A stretch of DNA of 64,000 nucleotides. Origin: Clostridium intestinale DSM 6191. Lineage in GTDB: Bacteria; Bacillota; Clostridia; Clostridiales; Clostridiaceae. Position 1 is the stretch's first letter; each line of letters begins with the position of its first letter. Position numbers and translations under genes: made by a program. The notes beneath the pieces were generated by a model. That model was not told where the DNA came from. It saw only the letters and a list, made by a program, of their open reading frames with translations, and did no database searches. Positions 37,768-47,231 of this stretch are shown here, in pieces. The stretch lies in NCBI RefSeq assembly GCF_900130055.1, contig NZ_FQXU01000003.1:275627-339626 (forward strand). Reading direction: 5' to 3'.

Positions 37768-38982
37768 CTATATGGAATTTCCAGCTAAATAGCCTGTTGA
37801 TAATGCAATTTGAACGTTATAACCTCCGGTAAAAGCATCTACGTCTACAACTTCTCCAGCAAAGGATAGGTTTTGAATTAATTTAGATTTCATTGTAGAG
37901 GGGTCTATTTCTTTAGTATCAACTCCACCAGCAGTAACTATTGCTTCTTCAATAGGTCGTAGTCCTTTTACCTTCATTTTTAAACTCTGTAGTAAAGAAA
38001 CTAAGGTTTTTCTTTCCTCTTTAGTTATAGAATTAACCTTTTTATCTTCATCGATTTTGGATAACTTTATAATTACTGGAATTAACTTTTTAGGTAATAG
38101 GTCATCTAGAGAATTTTTAAAATCTTTATTAAGATATTTTTGAAAATCTTTTTGTAGTCTCTTATCTAGCTCCACTTCTGTTAAAGCTGGTTTAAGATTA
38201 ATTGAGACCTCCATAGATTTTGACATATCTACATAACGAGATGCACTTAAAACTAATGGTCCAGATATTCCAAAGTGGGTAAATAGCATTTCGCCTTGAT
38301 CCTTAAATACAGTTTTATTATCTTTTAGAACTTTTAATTCTACATTTTTTAAGCTTAATCCCATTAATTCTTTAACCCAAGCATCTATAGTTTCGATAGG
38401 AACAAGGGAAGGTTTGGGTTCTATAATGTTGTGCCCTAATTTTCTAGATAAAGAAAGACCTTTTCCAGTTGAACCTGTTAAAGGATAAGAAAGTCCCCCA
38501 GTACAGAAAATGAAATGATCTCCGGATATTTTTTGATTATTATCTAAAATAATAGAATCAATCATATTGTTAGAAAAGTTTATATCCTTAACCTTACTAG
38601 ATAATAAAATATTAACATTTGCTTCTCTTAGAGCCGACTCTAATCCTTTAATAATATCAGAACTTTTATCTGATAGTGGAAACACTCTATCCCCTCTCTC
38701 AGTTTTTAATTTGATATTTTTGCTTTCAAAGAAATTAATGACATCTTCATTTGTATAACCATATAAAGCACTATAAAGAAAGTATGGATTTCCAGGTATG
38801 TAATTAAAAAATTCTGAAATATCCTTTTTATTTGTAACATTACATCTTCCTTTACCTGTTATAAAAAGCTTTTTGCCTAATCTATCATTTCCTTCAACTA
38901 ATGTAACCTTGTGATGCTTTCCTGCAGAAATAGCTGCCATCATACCAGCTGGACCAGCACCGATTACTACTACATTTTTCAA
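37768..38982 (-). CDS. NAD(P)/FAD-dependent oxidoreductase, HI0933/BaiN family
   Basis: A ~404-residue flavoprotein. The N-terminal Rossmann motif is GAGPAGMMAAIS (~7-18), with GKGRCNVTNKKD (~50), TGGLSYPLTGSTG in the middle, and the terminal FAD motif FAGEVVDVDAFTGGYNVQIA. These are hallmarks of the HI0933/YtfP family, whose members include bile-acid-related BaiN; the physiological substrate is unknown. TTG 38982 with AGAGGTG upstream is preferred over the in-frame start at 39009. Confidence 0.88.
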   Translation of the reverse strand: MKNVVVIGAGPAGMMAAISAGKHHKVTLVEGNDRLGKKLFITGKGRCNVTNKKDISEFFNYIPGNPYFLYSALYGYTNEDVINFFESKNIKLKTERGDRVFPLSDKSSDIIKGLESALREANVNILLSSKVKDINFSNNMIDSIILDNNQKISGDHFIFCTGGLSYPLTGSTGKGLSLSRKLGHNIIEPKPSLVPIETIDAWVKELMGLSLKNVELKVLKDNKTVFKDQGEMLFTHFGISGPLVLSASRYVDMSKSMEVSINLKPALTEVELDKRLQKDFQKYLNKDFKNSLDDLLPKKLIPVIIKLSKIDEDKKVNSITKEERKTLVSLLQSLKMKVKGLRPIEEAIVTAGGVDTKEIDPSTMKSKLIQNLSFAGEVVDVDAFTGGYNVQIALSTGYLAGNSI

Positions 38983-39052
38983 AATAATCACCTCTATAAA
39001 TAAAATCATGTTAATAATAAATGTTAAAATGTTATATTGTCAATAAATAATA

Positions 39053-39082
39053 AAATCAGCTTCACATAAATAAAGCTGATTT
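39053..39082 (-). terminator. Terminator after the RpiR-type regulator
   Basis: AAATCAGCTT/AAGCTGATTT, 10-base loop, with TTATTATTTATTG following on the - strand. Confidence 0.8.
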
Positions 39083-39087
39083 AAGTG

Positions 39088-39990
39088 CTACTCTTCTAAA
39101 ATCTTTCCTCTATTGTAGGAATACACATTGTAGTCTTTCCATATTTCTTCTAAATCGTTAAAAGTATTTGTGATTTTATCTTTTTCTCTCATACCTACAG
39201 CTATAATAAGTGCATTTATAACAGATAAAGGCGCTACTAATGAATCTACGAAACTAGCCATATTACTTTGAGAAATTAAAGTTAAATCTGATTGCGTAGC
39301 TAAAGGAGATAGCAGTGAGTCTGTAATAGCTACAACCTTAGCTTTTCTTGAGTGAGCAAAAGATAAAGCGTCTATAGTTTTAGCTGCATATCTTGGGAAT
39401 CCAATTCCTATAACTAAATCACCCTCACCAACATTAATCATCTGTTCAAATATATCTGAAATTCCATAACCTACAACTTTAACATTGTCTAAAATTACAT
39501 TTAAGTAGAATCCTAAAAATTCAGCTAAGGCAGTTGAACTTCTTAAACCTATTATGTAAATTCTTTTTGCCATAAAAATAGATCTAACAACATCTTCAAA
39601 GGTTTTGTGATTTATTTTTTCTAAGGTAGCTCTTATGTTTTCTATGTCTGCCTTTAGAACACCTTTTAAAGCGTTTTCTTCAGAAATATAGTCATTTGAT
39701 AGCTCTAATCTCTGAACTGTAGTTAATTTATTTTTAATTAGTTCTTGTAATTCTTTTTGAAGCTTTGGGTATCCTGAAAATCCAAGTTCGTTTGCAAATC
39801 TAACCACTGTAGATTCGGAAACACCAACAGAAGTTCCAAGTCTTGCTGCTGTCATAAAGGCTGCTTTATCATAATATTTTAGAATATATTCAGCAATTAA
39901 CTTTTGTCCTTTGCTCATTCTAGAAAATTTTATTTGAATGATTCTCATCAAATCTTGATTTTCTTCATTAGGTTTTTGAAAATAATCCAT
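39088..39990 (-). CDS. MurR/RpiR family transcription regulator
   Basis: A 300-residue regulator with an N-terminal RpiR helix-turn-helix (residues ~12-85, RLGTSVGVSESTVVRFANELGFSG) and a C-terminal SIS domain (~125-260, IYIIGLRSSTALAEF and GIGFPRYAAKT) that binds phosphosugars. Such proteins control sugar-phosphate or amino-sugar genes. No sugar gene is adjacent, so the target is unknown. Confidence 0.88.
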   Translation of the reverse strand: MDYFQKPNEENQDLMRIIQIKFSRMSKGQKLIAEYILKYYDKAAFMTAARLGTSVGVSESTVVRFANELGFSGYPKLQKELQELIKNKLTTVQRLELSNDYISEENALKGVLKADIENIRATLEKINHKTFEDVVRSIFMAKRIYIIGLRSSTALAEFLGFYLNVILDNVKVVGYGISDIFEQMINVGEGDLVIGIGFPRYAAKTIDALSFAHSRKAKVVAITDSLLSPLATQSDLTLISQSNMASFVDSLVAPLSVINALIIAVGMREKDKITNTFNDLEEIWKDYNVYSYNRGKILEE

Positions 39991-40082
39991 ATTGTTTTAC
40001 TCCCATCATTTTTGCAATTGTTAATTAATATAAATTCATTTTATCATTTATTTACAATTCCTACAACAAAGAAATAACAATT

Positions 40083-40625
40083 TTATTTCTTTTCTATAAT
40101 TAACAATAACGGTGGGTTATTATCTCTATTAACATACTCTAACTTCATAATACCGTATTTATTTTTAGGCAGGGTTTCTAAATAGTTTAAAATGCAAGTT
40201 TTTTCTAGAAGCCCTTCATAATGTCCATAATAAACGGCAATTGTCATTATTCCACCTGATTTTAGCAAATTAAGTCCTTGTTTAATTGAGTTTAAAGTTG
40301 TCTCAGAAACTGTAGTTATGTTTTTATCTCCTCCAGGCAAATAACCTAAATTATAAATAATACAGTCAACATTTTCATTAACATAAAAATCTAATTTATC
40401 GTGAGAATCTAATATTAACTCAACATTTTCATATCCTTTAGATTTGTAGTTCTCTATAGAAATTTCTTGTATATCAAAAGCGACTACTCTTTTGAAAATA
40501 TTTTTCAAAAAATCACAATCATGACCATTTCCCAAAGTACAGTCAATAGCTATTCCCTTATTTTGTGTGTATTTAAATATAATATCATGAGATATAGAAC
40601 TTATGTCTTTAACTAAATTAAACAT
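40083..40625 (-). CDS. mnmM: Class I SAM methyltransferase, YtqB/MnmM family
   Basis: A 180-residue Rossmann methyltransferase. The SAM motif is AIDCTLGNGHDCDFL (~26-40), and NLGYLPGGDKNI (~92-103) is the family hallmark. Bacillus YtqB was shown to be MnmM, which methylates nm5(s2)U34 of tRNA to mnm5(s2)U; I transfer that role on motif grounds. It is 17 bases downstream of rluB on the - strand, so the two RNA-modification genes form an operon. Confidence 0.88.
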   Translation of the reverse strand: MFNLVKDISSISHDIIFKYTQNKGIAIDCTLGNGHDCDFLKNIFKRVVAFDIQEISIENYKSKGYENVELILDSHDKLDFYVNENVDCIIYNLGYLPGGDKNITTVSETTLNSIKQGLNLLKSGGIMTIAVYYGHYEGLLEKTCILNYLETLPKNKYGIMKLEYVNRDNNPPLLLIIEKK

Positions 40626-40642
40626 ACTTCCTCCTTTTTAAT

Positions 40643-41353
40643 TTAAAGAGTCTTTATATAATCTACTTCTTGAGTAGATAACTCTCTCCATTTACCTACT
40701 TCAAGTTTATCAAGTTTTATGTTTCCAATTGAGATTCTTTTTAATTCTATAACCTCATGATTAAAAGCTGAACACATCTTTCTAATCTGTCTATTTTTAC
40801 CTTCCATTATGCTTATCTTTACTTTGCTATACTTATTATCAGAAGATATAACTGAAATTTTACAAGGGGCTGTTATATAACCTCCTATATCAACGCCAGA
40901 TTTAAACTTTTCTAATTCTGAATTAGTAAAAGAGCCTACAACTTTTGCTATATAAGTTTTATAGAGGTTTTTTCTTGGATGTATGATGTTATTATATAAG
41001 TCACCATCATTTGTTAGTAAAAGTAACCCTGATGAATCAAAATCTAGTCTTCCTATTGGATAAATTCTCTCTTTAACGTCGATTAAATCTATAACAGTTT
41101 TTCTATTCTTTTCATCTTTTACAGAAGTTATTATTCCAGTAGGTTTATTTAACATTATATATCTTTTAATTTCCTCAAGTTTAATTAAGTTACCGTTATA
41201 ATAAACCTTATCTGTATTTATATCTATTTTTGTACCTAATTCAAGTATCGTTACTCCATTTACGCTCACCTTGCCGGCTAAAATAAATTCTTCACATTTT
41301 CGTCTTGATGCAACGCCGCACCTAGCCATATATTTTTGTAATCTTTCTTCCAT
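40643..41353 (-). CDS. rluB: Pseudouridine synthase RluB (RsuA family)
   Basis: Modifies 23S rRNA U2605-equivalent. Residues ~1-60 are an S4 RNA-binding domain (RLQKYMARCGVASRRKCEEFI), and the catalytic motif GRLDFDSSGLLLLTNDG contains the nucleophilic Asp near residue 101. At 236 residues it fits the RluB/RsuA class. The in-frame upstream start codons overlap the GGTG ribosome binding site, so ATG 41353 is taken. Confidence 0.9.
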   Translation of the reverse strand: MEERLQKYMARCGVASRRKCEEFILAGKVSVNGVTILELGTKIDINTDKVYYNGNLIKLEEIKRYIMLNKPTGIITSVKDEKNRKTVIDLIDVKERIYPIGRLDFDSSGLLLLTNDGDLYNNIIHPRKNLYKTYIAKVVGSFTNSELEKFKSGVDIGGYITAPCKISVISSDNKYSKVKISIMEGKNRQIRKMCSAFNHEVIELKRISIGNIKLDKLEVGKWRELSTQEVDYIKTL

Positions 41354-41430
41354 ATTCATCACCTAACTTTGTATTCTCTTAATAAATTATATTAAGTAAA
41401 AATAAATAAAGCAAATTTATTGTTTATTGG

Positions 41431-41446
41431 AATTTCCTGGGAAATT
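41431..41446. promoter_or_regulatory. 16-bp palindrome upstream of the endonuclease-IV-like gene
   Basis: AATTTCCTGGGAAATT, a perfect palindrome ending 4 bases before a TTGAAG -35-like box. It has the symmetry expected of an operator; the protein is unknown. Confidence 0.4.
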
Positions 41447-41450
41447 ATTC

Positions 41451-41480
41451 TTGAAGCGATATATTGTTTTTTGATATACT
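41451..41480 (+). promoter_or_regulatory. Promoter of the endonuclease-IV-like gene
   Basis: TTGAAG (41451-41456) and an extended -10 TGATATACT (41472-41480), spacer 18. Confidence 0.6.
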
Positions 41481-41513
41481 ATGGAATAAATATAAATTAT
41501 AGGTGGTAAAACT

Positions 41514-42329
41514 ATGGATAAATTATTATTTGGAATATCTGGAATACCTTTAGGTAATGGAGAGAAGTTTAATTATGCAAGTGGAATAGAATATCTTAAT
41601 AGTATTGGATTAGATGCAATGGAATTTCCCTTTGTAAGATCCGTTAATGTTACTAATAAAAATAGAGAAAACATAATTAAAATGAAAGAAAAATATAATT
41701 TCTATCTGTCTGCTCATGGTTCCTACTACGTTAATTTAAATGCAGATGAAGAGGAAAAAATCTATAAATCTAAGGAGAGAATAATAAAAGGTGCAGAAGC
41801 TTTAGCTTCAGTTGGAGGTAGAAGCTTAGTTTTCCATGCTGGTTATTATCTTAAAGCTTCTAAAGAAGACACATTAGATAAGATAAAAAATGAACTTAAA
41901 ACATTGCCTAAAGATTTAGTTACATATAGGTTAGAGACTACAGGAAAGGCATCACAGTTTGGGGATATAAAAGAGCTTGTAGACATAGCAAAAGCTGTTT
42001 CTAGCTGCAATATATGTATTGATTTTTCACATATTCATGCTAGAGGTGTTGGCTTGTTAAAGGAATATAAAGATTTTGCAGAAATCCTTGAATATGTAGG
42101 TGAAGAATTAGGAAGAGATGCTTTAGAAGATTTACATATTCATTTATCAGGAATAAATTATACCGATAAGGGCGAAAGAAATCATCTTCCATTAGCTGAA
42201 AGTGATTTTAATATAAAAGCTTGCCTAAAGGCATTCATTGATTATAATGTAAAAGGCTGCATAATATGTGAAAGTCCTATATTAGAAAAGGATGCTTTAT
42301 ATATGAAAAACTTATATAACTCATTATAA
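41514..42329 (+). CDS. TIM-barrel protein, endonuclease IV-like
   Basis: A 271-residue xylose-isomerase-like TIM barrel close to AP endonuclease IV. Candidate metal ligands appear in the expected order: SAHGSYY (~64), VFHAGYY (~105), RLETTG (~143), CIDFSHIHAR (~172), HIHLSG (~210), ERNHLPL (~222) and ICESP (~256). It lacks the SHVSMSG-type N-terminus of canonical Nfo. Repair of abasic sites is plausible but a sugar-isomerase-like role cannot be excluded. It is a single gene with its own promoter and terminator. Confidence 0.75.
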   Translation: MDKLLFGISGIPLGNGEKFNYASGIEYLNSIGLDAMEFPFVRSVNVTNKNRENIIKMKEKYNFYLSAHGSYYVNLNADEEEKIYKSKERIIKGAEALASVGGRSLVFHAGYYLKASKEDTLDKIKNELKTLPKDLVTYRLETTGKASQFGDIKELVDIAKAVSSCNICIDFSHIHARGVGLLKEYKDFAEILEYVGEELGRDALEDLHIHLSGINYTDKGERNHLPLAESDFNIKACLKAFIDYNVKGCIICESPILEKDALYMKNLYNSL

Positions 42330-42333
42330 TATT

Positions 42334-42365
42334 AAAAACTCCCTGCATTAAAGCAAGGAGTTTTT
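42334..42365. terminator. Bidirectional terminator
   Basis: AAAAACTCCCTGC/GCAAGGAGTTTTT with one mismatch; it separates the endonuclease-like gene from the converging Cys-rich gene. Confidence 0.88.
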
Positions 42366-42369
42366 AGTA

Positions 42370-42594
42370 TTAAAAGTTGAAAAAACGACCTCTTCCAAGC
42401 ACTAATAACCAAATAAGCATTGGATTATTGAAGAAACAGTTGGTACCAAAAATTGAGTTATAAGGGTAACCGCATCCAAATCCTTGTGAACACCCAGAAT
42501 TGTATGCACATGGCGGATTACATATACCCTGATTTCTTGTGGTACAACAGTCTCTAGTGGTGGTAGAACAACAGCCACATCTTCTTCTTGACAT
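42370..42594 (-). CDS. Cysteine-rich small protein
   Basis: A 74-residue protein with ten cysteines (RRRCGCC, DCC, GIC, PPC, GC, GC, NC) in the first ~53 residues and a hydrophobic, Phe-rich end (PMLIWLLVLGRGRFF). Such Cys-rich products are common among clostridial spore coat or exosporium proteins, but I do not recognise a named family. ATG 42594, with GGAGTG 7 bases upstream, is preferred over 42636. A CATATATTA on the - strand at 42620-42628 fits the sigma-K -10 consensus CATAnnnTA, although no clear -35 is seen. Confidence 0.65.
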   Translation of the reverse strand: MSRRRCGCCSTTTRDCCTTRNQGICNPPCAYNSGCSQGFGCGYPYNSIFGTNCFFNNPMLIWLLVLGRGRFFNF

Positions 42595-42619
42595 GTTAAT
42601 CACTCCAATCTCTTTTGTA

Positions 42620-42628
42620 TAATATATG
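42620..42628 (-). promoter_or_regulatory. Possible sigma-K -10 element
   Basis: CATATATTA on the - strand matches CATAnnnTA, 26 bases upstream of the Cys-rich gene start. Weak evidence, because the motif is A/T-rich and the -35 is unclear. Confidence 0.3.
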
Positions 42629-42698
42629 TTATTCACTTATACCATAAAATGTTAATAAGAATAAAACTTTGTCTACTTAGTGAAGAATAAGAGTAAAT

Positions 42699-42726
42699 TT
42701 GCCACAGTATATTTTTGGAGTATAAT
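42699..42726 (+). promoter_or_regulatory. Promoter of the PadR gene
   Basis: TTGCCA (42699-42704), 16-base spacer, TATAAT (42721-42726). Confidence 0.7.
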
Positions 42727-42747
42727 ATAGTTTGGAGGTGATAATTT

Positions 42748-43131
42748 ATGCAGAGAAATAGACTTGTAGCTCCTAGAAATGTAGTTAATACAAAACAATT
42801 ATATATTTTTTACATATTAAAAAAATTATCTAAAGGAGAAGAGGTTTTTGGGAATAAGATTTTAGAGGATTTTAGAAACAAATTTGAAAATGCATCACTC
42901 CCCTATCCTGTTTCCTCATCAACTGTATACGATACTCTTTATGATTTAGAAGAACGTGGGTATGTTAATTCGAAGTGGCTTGGCGATGAGTTTTTAAACA
43001 AAAGAAGTAAAAAAATATACACTATAACTGATTCAGGGATTGATTACTATAAAAACAACATAAGTGATTATGTTGATAACTTAAAGAAGACCAAAGGTAT
43101 TTTAGATATAATGATAGGTATGCTTTTATAA
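42748..43131 (+). CDS. PadR family transcription regulator
   Basis: A 127-residue winged-helix protein. The helix-turn-helix is in SSSTVYDTLYDLEERGYV (~57-74), followed by the wing KKIYTITDSGIDYY, both typical of PadR. The usual C-terminal dimer helix is short. A TTTGGAGGTG site precedes the start. PadR proteins normally repress an adjacent gene; the nearest are ilvE downstream and the divergent Cys-rich gene, so the target is open. Confidence 0.85.
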   Translation: MQRNRLVAPRNVVNTKQLYIFYILKKLSKGEEVFGNKILEDFRNKFENASLPYPVSSSTVYDTLYDLEERGYVNSKWLGDEFLNKRSKKIYTITDSGIDYYKNNISDYVDNLKKTKGILDIMIGMLL

Positions 43132-43232
43132 ATATTTAAACAAGTTTTTTAAATTTTCATATAAAAATATGGAATTTTGGTGTAGAATAAAATTATTTAA
43201 AAAACTAACAAATCCTAAAGGGGGTAATTTAT

Positions 43233-44255
43233 ATGACAAAAGTTGATATTGATTGGAGTAACTTGGGGTTCTCATATTTAAAAACAGATTTTCGTTTTAT
43301 TTCTAATTGGAAAGATGGGAAATGGGATGAGGGTAATCTTGTAGAAGATAATATGCTAAAAGTAAGCGAAGCTTCTACGGCACTTCACTATGGACAGCAA
43401 TGTTTTGAAGGATTAAAAGCCTATAGGACTAAAGATGGAGAAATTCAATTGTTTAGACCAGATCAAAATGCTTTAAGATTAAATAGAAGTTGTAGAAGGC
43501 TATTAATGCCTGAAGTACCTGTAGAAACGTTTATAGACGCTTGTATGCAGGTTGTTAAAGCTAATGAGGCATACGTTCCTCCTTATGGAACTGGAGCAAC
43601 TTTGTATTTAAGACCTTTTGTAATAGGTGTTGGAGATAATATAGGAGTTAAAGCAGCTCCAGAATACATATTCTGTGTATTTTGTTTACCTGTTGGTCCA
43701 TATTTTAAAGGTGGTATGACACCAGTTAATTTTATGGTTTCGGATTATGATAGAGCTGCTCCTTATGGAACTGGTGGTGCAAAAGTTGGTGGTAACTATG
43801 CGTCAAGCCTATATCCACATGAAGTTGCAGCAAAAAAAGGTTATGCAGATTGTATATATTTAGATCCTGCAACTCATACAAAAATTGAAGAAGTTGGATC
43901 AGCAAACTTTTTTGGAATAACTAAAGATGATAAATTTGTTACTCCAGTTTCACCGTCTATTCTGCCAAGTATAACTAAATATTCATTATTACATGTAGCT
44001 AAAGAATATTTAGGACTTGAAACTGAGGAGAGAGATGTATTAATAGATAATTTGGATGAGTTTAAAGAGGCTGGTGCATGTGGAACAGCTGCTGTAATTA
44101 CTCCTATAGGAGGAATAGATTATAATGATAAACTTCATGTTTTTTATAGTGAAACTGAAGTGGGACCTGTTACTAAAAAGTTATATGAGACTTTATGCGG
44201 TATACAGGTAGGAGATATTGATGCACCAGAAGGATGGATATATAAAGTTAAATAG
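43233..44255 (+). CDS. ilvE: Branched-chain amino acid aminotransferase
   Basis: A fold-type IV PLP aminotransferase that makes valine, leucine and isoleucine from their oxo-acids. The 340-residue form has [15 protein letters not shown] (~51-65), the PLP lysine in [12 protein letters not shown] (~182-193) and [12 protein letters not shown]. It belongs to the longer bacterial/eukaryotic-type BCATs. A strong 20-bp terminator follows, so it is monocistronic or ends the PadR unit. Confidence 0.94.
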   Translation: MTKVDIDWSNLGFSYLKTDFRFISNWKDGKWDEGNLVEDNMLKVSEASTALHYGQQCFEGLKAYRTKDGEIQLFRPDQNALRLNRSCRRLLMPEVPVETFIDACMQVVKANEAYVPPYGTGATLYLRPFVIGVGDNIGVKAAPEYIFCVFCLPVGPYFKGGMTPVNFMVSDYDRAAPYGTGGAKVGGNYASSLYPHEVAAKKGYADCIYLDPATHTKIEEVGSANFFGITKDDKFVTPVSPSILPSITKYSLLHVAKEYLGLETEERDVLIDNLDEFKEAGACGTAAVITPIGGIDYNDKLHVFYSETEVGPVTKKLYETLCGIQVGDIDAPEGWIYKVK

Positions 44256-44266
44256 ATGACTTTAAG

Positions 44267-44320
44267 ATTGTCACAAATTTGATTAATACTTTAATTAAAT
44301 TTGTGACAATTATTTTTATT
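44267..44320 (+). terminator. Terminator after ilvE
   Basis: A 20-bp stem (44267-44286 with 44291-44310, one G-T pair) and loop TACT, followed by TATTTTTATT. Confidence 0.92.
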
Positions 44321-44341
44321 ATGTTATATTTAAGTAATGTG

Positions 44342-44350
44342 TGCTATAAT
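44342..44350 (+). promoter_or_regulatory. Extended -10 promoter of plsY
   Basis: TGCTATAAT fits TGnTATAAT, 42 bases before the start codon. Confidence 0.6.
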
Positions 44351-44391
44351 AAGTTCTCGAGAAGATGAAAATTATTTATTTGAGGTGCATA

Positions 44392-44985
44392 ATGATTATT
44401 ATTGTAAGTTTTTTAGTTGCATTTTTGTGTGGTTCTATACCAACAGGATATCTTATTATTAAAAGAATTTATGGGATAGATATAAGGACAAAAGGCAGTG
44501 GAAATATAGGATCAACAAATGTTAAAAGAATTGCAGGAACTAAGATATCACTAATAACTCAAGTTATAGATATACTAAAAGGACTTCTTCCAGTTCTAAT
44601 TAGTATTTTAATATGGACAAAATTTAATTTATCTATAAATAAAGAAGTATATATTTCAGTGGTAGCTTTAGCAAGTATATTAGGTCACGATTTTACTCCC
44701 TTTCTTTCATTTAATGGAGGAAAAGGTGTAAATACTACGCTTGGTGCATTTGTATTAATAGCCCCTATTCCAGTAATGACAGGAGCTATATTTCATATAG
44801 TTTTAAAGAAAGTTACAGATATAGTAGCTATTAGATCTATAATATTAGGAGTAATAATTCCACTAACTTGTGTAATAATGAGATTACCTTTACCAATAAT
44901 AGTCACAACTACTATTTCAGGAATCATATTAATTTATAGGCATAAGGGCAATATAAAACAGTTATTTAGTAAGGAAAATATATAA
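44392..44985 (+). CDS. plsY: Acyl-phosphate glycerol-3-phosphate acyltransferase
   Basis: Membrane enzyme that acylates glycerol-3-phosphate, the first step of phospholipid synthesis. Five or so membrane helices are seen in 197 residues. The family motifs GSIPTGYLI (~14), GSGNIGSTNVKR (~33-44) and HDFTPFLSFNGGKGVNT (~102-118) are intact. ATG 44392 follows GAGGTG; the in-frame ATG 44365 would add nine polar residues before the first helix. Confidence 0.96.
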   Translation: MIIIVSFLVAFLCGSIPTGYLIIKRIYGIDIRTKGSGNIGSTNVKRIAGTKISLITQVIDILKGLLPVLISILIWTKFNLSINKEVYISVVALASILGHDFTPFLSFNGGKGVNTTLGAFVLIAPIPVMTGAIFHIVLKKVTDIVAIRSIILGVIIPLTCVIMRLPLPIIVTTTISGIILIYRHKGNIKQLFSKENI

Positions 44986-45008
44986 GCAGCACAATTGTGC
45001 TGCTTTTT
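44985..45008. terminator. Terminator shared by plsY and the converging amidase
   Basis: AGCAGCAC/GTGCTGCT, loop AATT, then TTTT on the + strand. Confidence 0.9.
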
Positions 45009-45011
45009 AAT

Positions 45012-45869
45012 TTACAAACCTAATAATTTTCTCCATGTATTTGGACCAACTATTCCATCAGTAGATAATCCATTAGATCTTTGGAAACTTATAACTGACT
45101 GTCTAGTTTGAGGACCAAATATACCATCTGCTGCAATGCCTAATTTCTGTTGTATCCACTTAGTTATATTACCTCGAGCCCCTTGACTAACCATAGGAGC
45201 AGCTGCTAATGTTTTAGGGCCAGCAATTCCATCAACTACTAATCCAGAATTAAACTGTGTATTTATTTCTTGTTGAAGGGTTCTTATATTGTTATTACCG
45301 CTATTTGGTGGACTAGGAGGAGTAACCGGTATTGATGGTTCAGGAGTGATGTTTGAATTTGTTCCAGTTAGTCCTTTTACTATGGCTCTAGCTATGACAT
45401 CAGCATTGTATCTGTCAGCATCAGCTCTGTTATCAACGAAACAGCATTCAACTAATATAGCAGGAGCTACCGTATTTCTTAAAACATAGAGATTTTGGCT
45501 TGTTTTTACTCCTCTATTTGGATAATTTAGTTCTGCTAGACTATTCACAACATTTCTTGCATATTGTTCTGCAGTACTTCCGGTTCTATAAATCCATACT
45601 TCAGAACCAGTTCCTCCACCTGCATTTAGATGAATCTCAACATATAAATCAACATTTTCTGAATTTGCTTTATTAACTCTATAAGATAGGCTTTGCCCAA
45701 CTGAGCTAGCATTATCAATTCTACAAAATACAACAGTATGACCTTGTGCTAAGAGATAGTTTTGAACTAGTTCTCCTATTTGTCTAGTACATATGCTTTC
45801 GATTAGATATCCGACAGCACCATAATCAGCACCTGACAAGGTATGTCCTACAGCTATTGCATATTTCAT
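45012..45869 (-). CDS. N-acetylmuramoyl-L-alanine amidase (Amidase_3) with two peptidoglycan-binding repeats
   Basis: A 285-residue cell-wall hydrolase that cleaves the amide bond between MurNAc and L-Ala. The zinc/catalytic residues of Amidase_3 are His9, Glu24, His80 (VEIHLNAGGG) and Glu141 (LVECCFVDN). After a Pro-rich linker (~173-190), the C-terminal ~95 residues form two PG_binding_1 repeats, each with a DGIxGPxT motif. There is no signal peptide, so release depends on a holin or mother-cell lysis, as for CwlC-type or phage enzymes. A second, broken copy of this C-terminal domain lies at 50160-50363. Confidence 0.9.
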   Translation of the reverse strand: MKYAIAVGHTLSGADYGAVGYLIESICTRQIGELVQNYLLAQGHTVVFCRIDNASSVGQSLSYRVNKANSENVDLYVEIHLNAGGGTGSEVWIYRTGSTAEQYARNVVNSLAELNYPNRGVKTSQNLYVLRNTVAPAILVECCFVDNRADADRYNADVIARAIVKGLTGTNSNITPEPSIPVTPPSPPNSGNNNIRTLQQEINTQFNSGLVVDGIAGPKTLAAAPMVSQGARGNITKWIQQKLGIAADGIFGPQTRQSVISFQRSNGLSTDGIVGPNTWRKLLGL

Positions 45870-45888
45870 TTATGCATACCCCCTTTTA

Positions 45889-45926
45889 AAATAGTACTTA
45901 ATATATTCTATTATTAAGTACTATTT
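45889..45926 (-). terminator. Hairpin upstream of the amidase gene
   Basis: 15-bp arms AAATAGTACTTAATA and TATTAAGTACTATTT with an 8-base loop, between the truncated flavoprotein gene and the amidase; on the - strand it is followed by TAAAAGGGGG, i.e. the amidase ribosome binding site. Confidence 0.7.
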
Positions 45927-45960
45927 TTGGAGACTGTTTTCGACAACATAAAAATTTAAT

Positions 45961-47229
45961 TTAGACTAATTTTTGATTAAATACGTTATCTAAACTTACC
46001 TTTTTAACTCTATTTTCTATTTCTTTAATATCTATAGAATATAGATTAAGGTCTTTCATTCTTTTAAAGTAATCTGATCCAGCAAAAGTATATCTCGATT
46101 TCCTACCTTCTCTTGTTTGAGATTTTTCATTTGCAAAGGATATAATATCGCCTATGGATAATGAGGCAGGGAGAGTTAATAAAGGTATGCCTAAACAAAA
46201 TCTTACTGCATTATGTCCAGCTAAGCTTCCAGTTGAAATAGCCTCAGTATGTCCAACAAATAAACCTGATTTTTCGCCTGCACAGAATAAATTATCAACT
46301 CCTATTACTTTCATATCATTTGTTCTAGGAGCAACGGATAGATATCTAATAGAATTACCTTGAGATCCAGCTAAAGGATCTACATATCTTGCTTTTTCTA
46401 ATCCAGGTATTTTTCTTAATTTATCAAGTGGATAGTATGAGGTCATTAGCTTCGCGTGTCCTGTATCTAACATTACAAGATTTTCTGCAAACTCTTTAAG
46501 TGCATATTGTTGACAAACTTTAGCTTCAAGTTTATCATAATTAACGTCTTCTGAGGGAACTTGAAGGACTGCTACTCCCGTTGTCTCTAGCTGATTCTTT
46601 AACTCTTCTGATAAGCTGTCTTTAGCAACTTCACAGGAGCCAGAAAAAGCTCCAAGCTTATCATCATTTCTTTCACCAGAAAAATCTTTAACTCCAGCTC
46701 TTTCACTAATTGATATTCTAGGTCCGTAAGATGGACACCTTAATATACACATTGCACAGCCATTTCCGTATCTTTGACAGTTTCCCATCGGACCCGTAGA
46801 ACCAGTGGTTTCAACGATTACGTCACCTTCTATATAATCTCCATTAGATAGACGAACTCCTTTAATTATTTTTTCATTTTGCTCTATATCAGTAACTCTA
46901 GTAATTAGGTGAAGTTTAATATCCATATCAGTTAATAATTTTCTAACATCGGGTTCAATGGACGTAACATCATAAAGTGAAGCATGTTCATGGCCAGGAA
47001 ATTTTATATTTTTATGATTTGAATTTTTATCGCATAAATGTATAAGCTCAGGTGCACCTAATGCAATAAGTTCCTCAGCAGCAGTAAACCTACCGTTGTT
47101 TCGCATTATTCCACCTATATTTCCTAATCCTAATAACAAATCTGTCTTTTCAAAAACATGAACCTCTGCTCCAGCCTTTTTAGCTGTAATAGCAGCTGCG
47201 CAGCCAGTCCAGTTTAAATTACAGTACAC
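45961..47229 (-). pseudogene. 5'-truncated FAD-dependent oxidoreductase
   Basis: A 422-codon frame of a FAD-dependent oxidoreductase: AAAITAKKAGAEVHVFEKTD and GLGNIGGIMRNNGR at the start, VIVETTGSTGP, an iron-sulfur-like CAMCILRCP segment (~165-173), and LFCAGEKSGLFVGHTEAISTGSLAGHN at the end. The usual first ~9 residues with the opening glycines of the GxGxxG dinucleotide motif are missing: the frame enters as NLNWTGCAAA, where GAGWTGCAAA would be expected. The only start is a GTG directly after the T-run of an upstream terminator, with no ribosome binding site. Most likely a gene beheaded by a rearrangement; expression is doubtful. Confidence 0.75.
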
Positions 47230-47231
47230 AA

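Noticed and set aside
43152..43166. CodY-like box upstream of ilvE (AATTTTCATATAAAA)
   Set aside because: Four of 15 positions differ from the CodY consensus; in such A/T-rich DNA this is expected by chance.
43132..43232. T-box or other riboswitch before ilvE
   Set aside because: The leader is too short and has neither a T-box sequence nor a terminator/antiterminator pair.
45012..45869. Left prophage attachment site around plsY/amidase
   Set aside because: No tRNA, no integrase and no direct repeat pair can be shown within the window, so the prophage border was not placed here.
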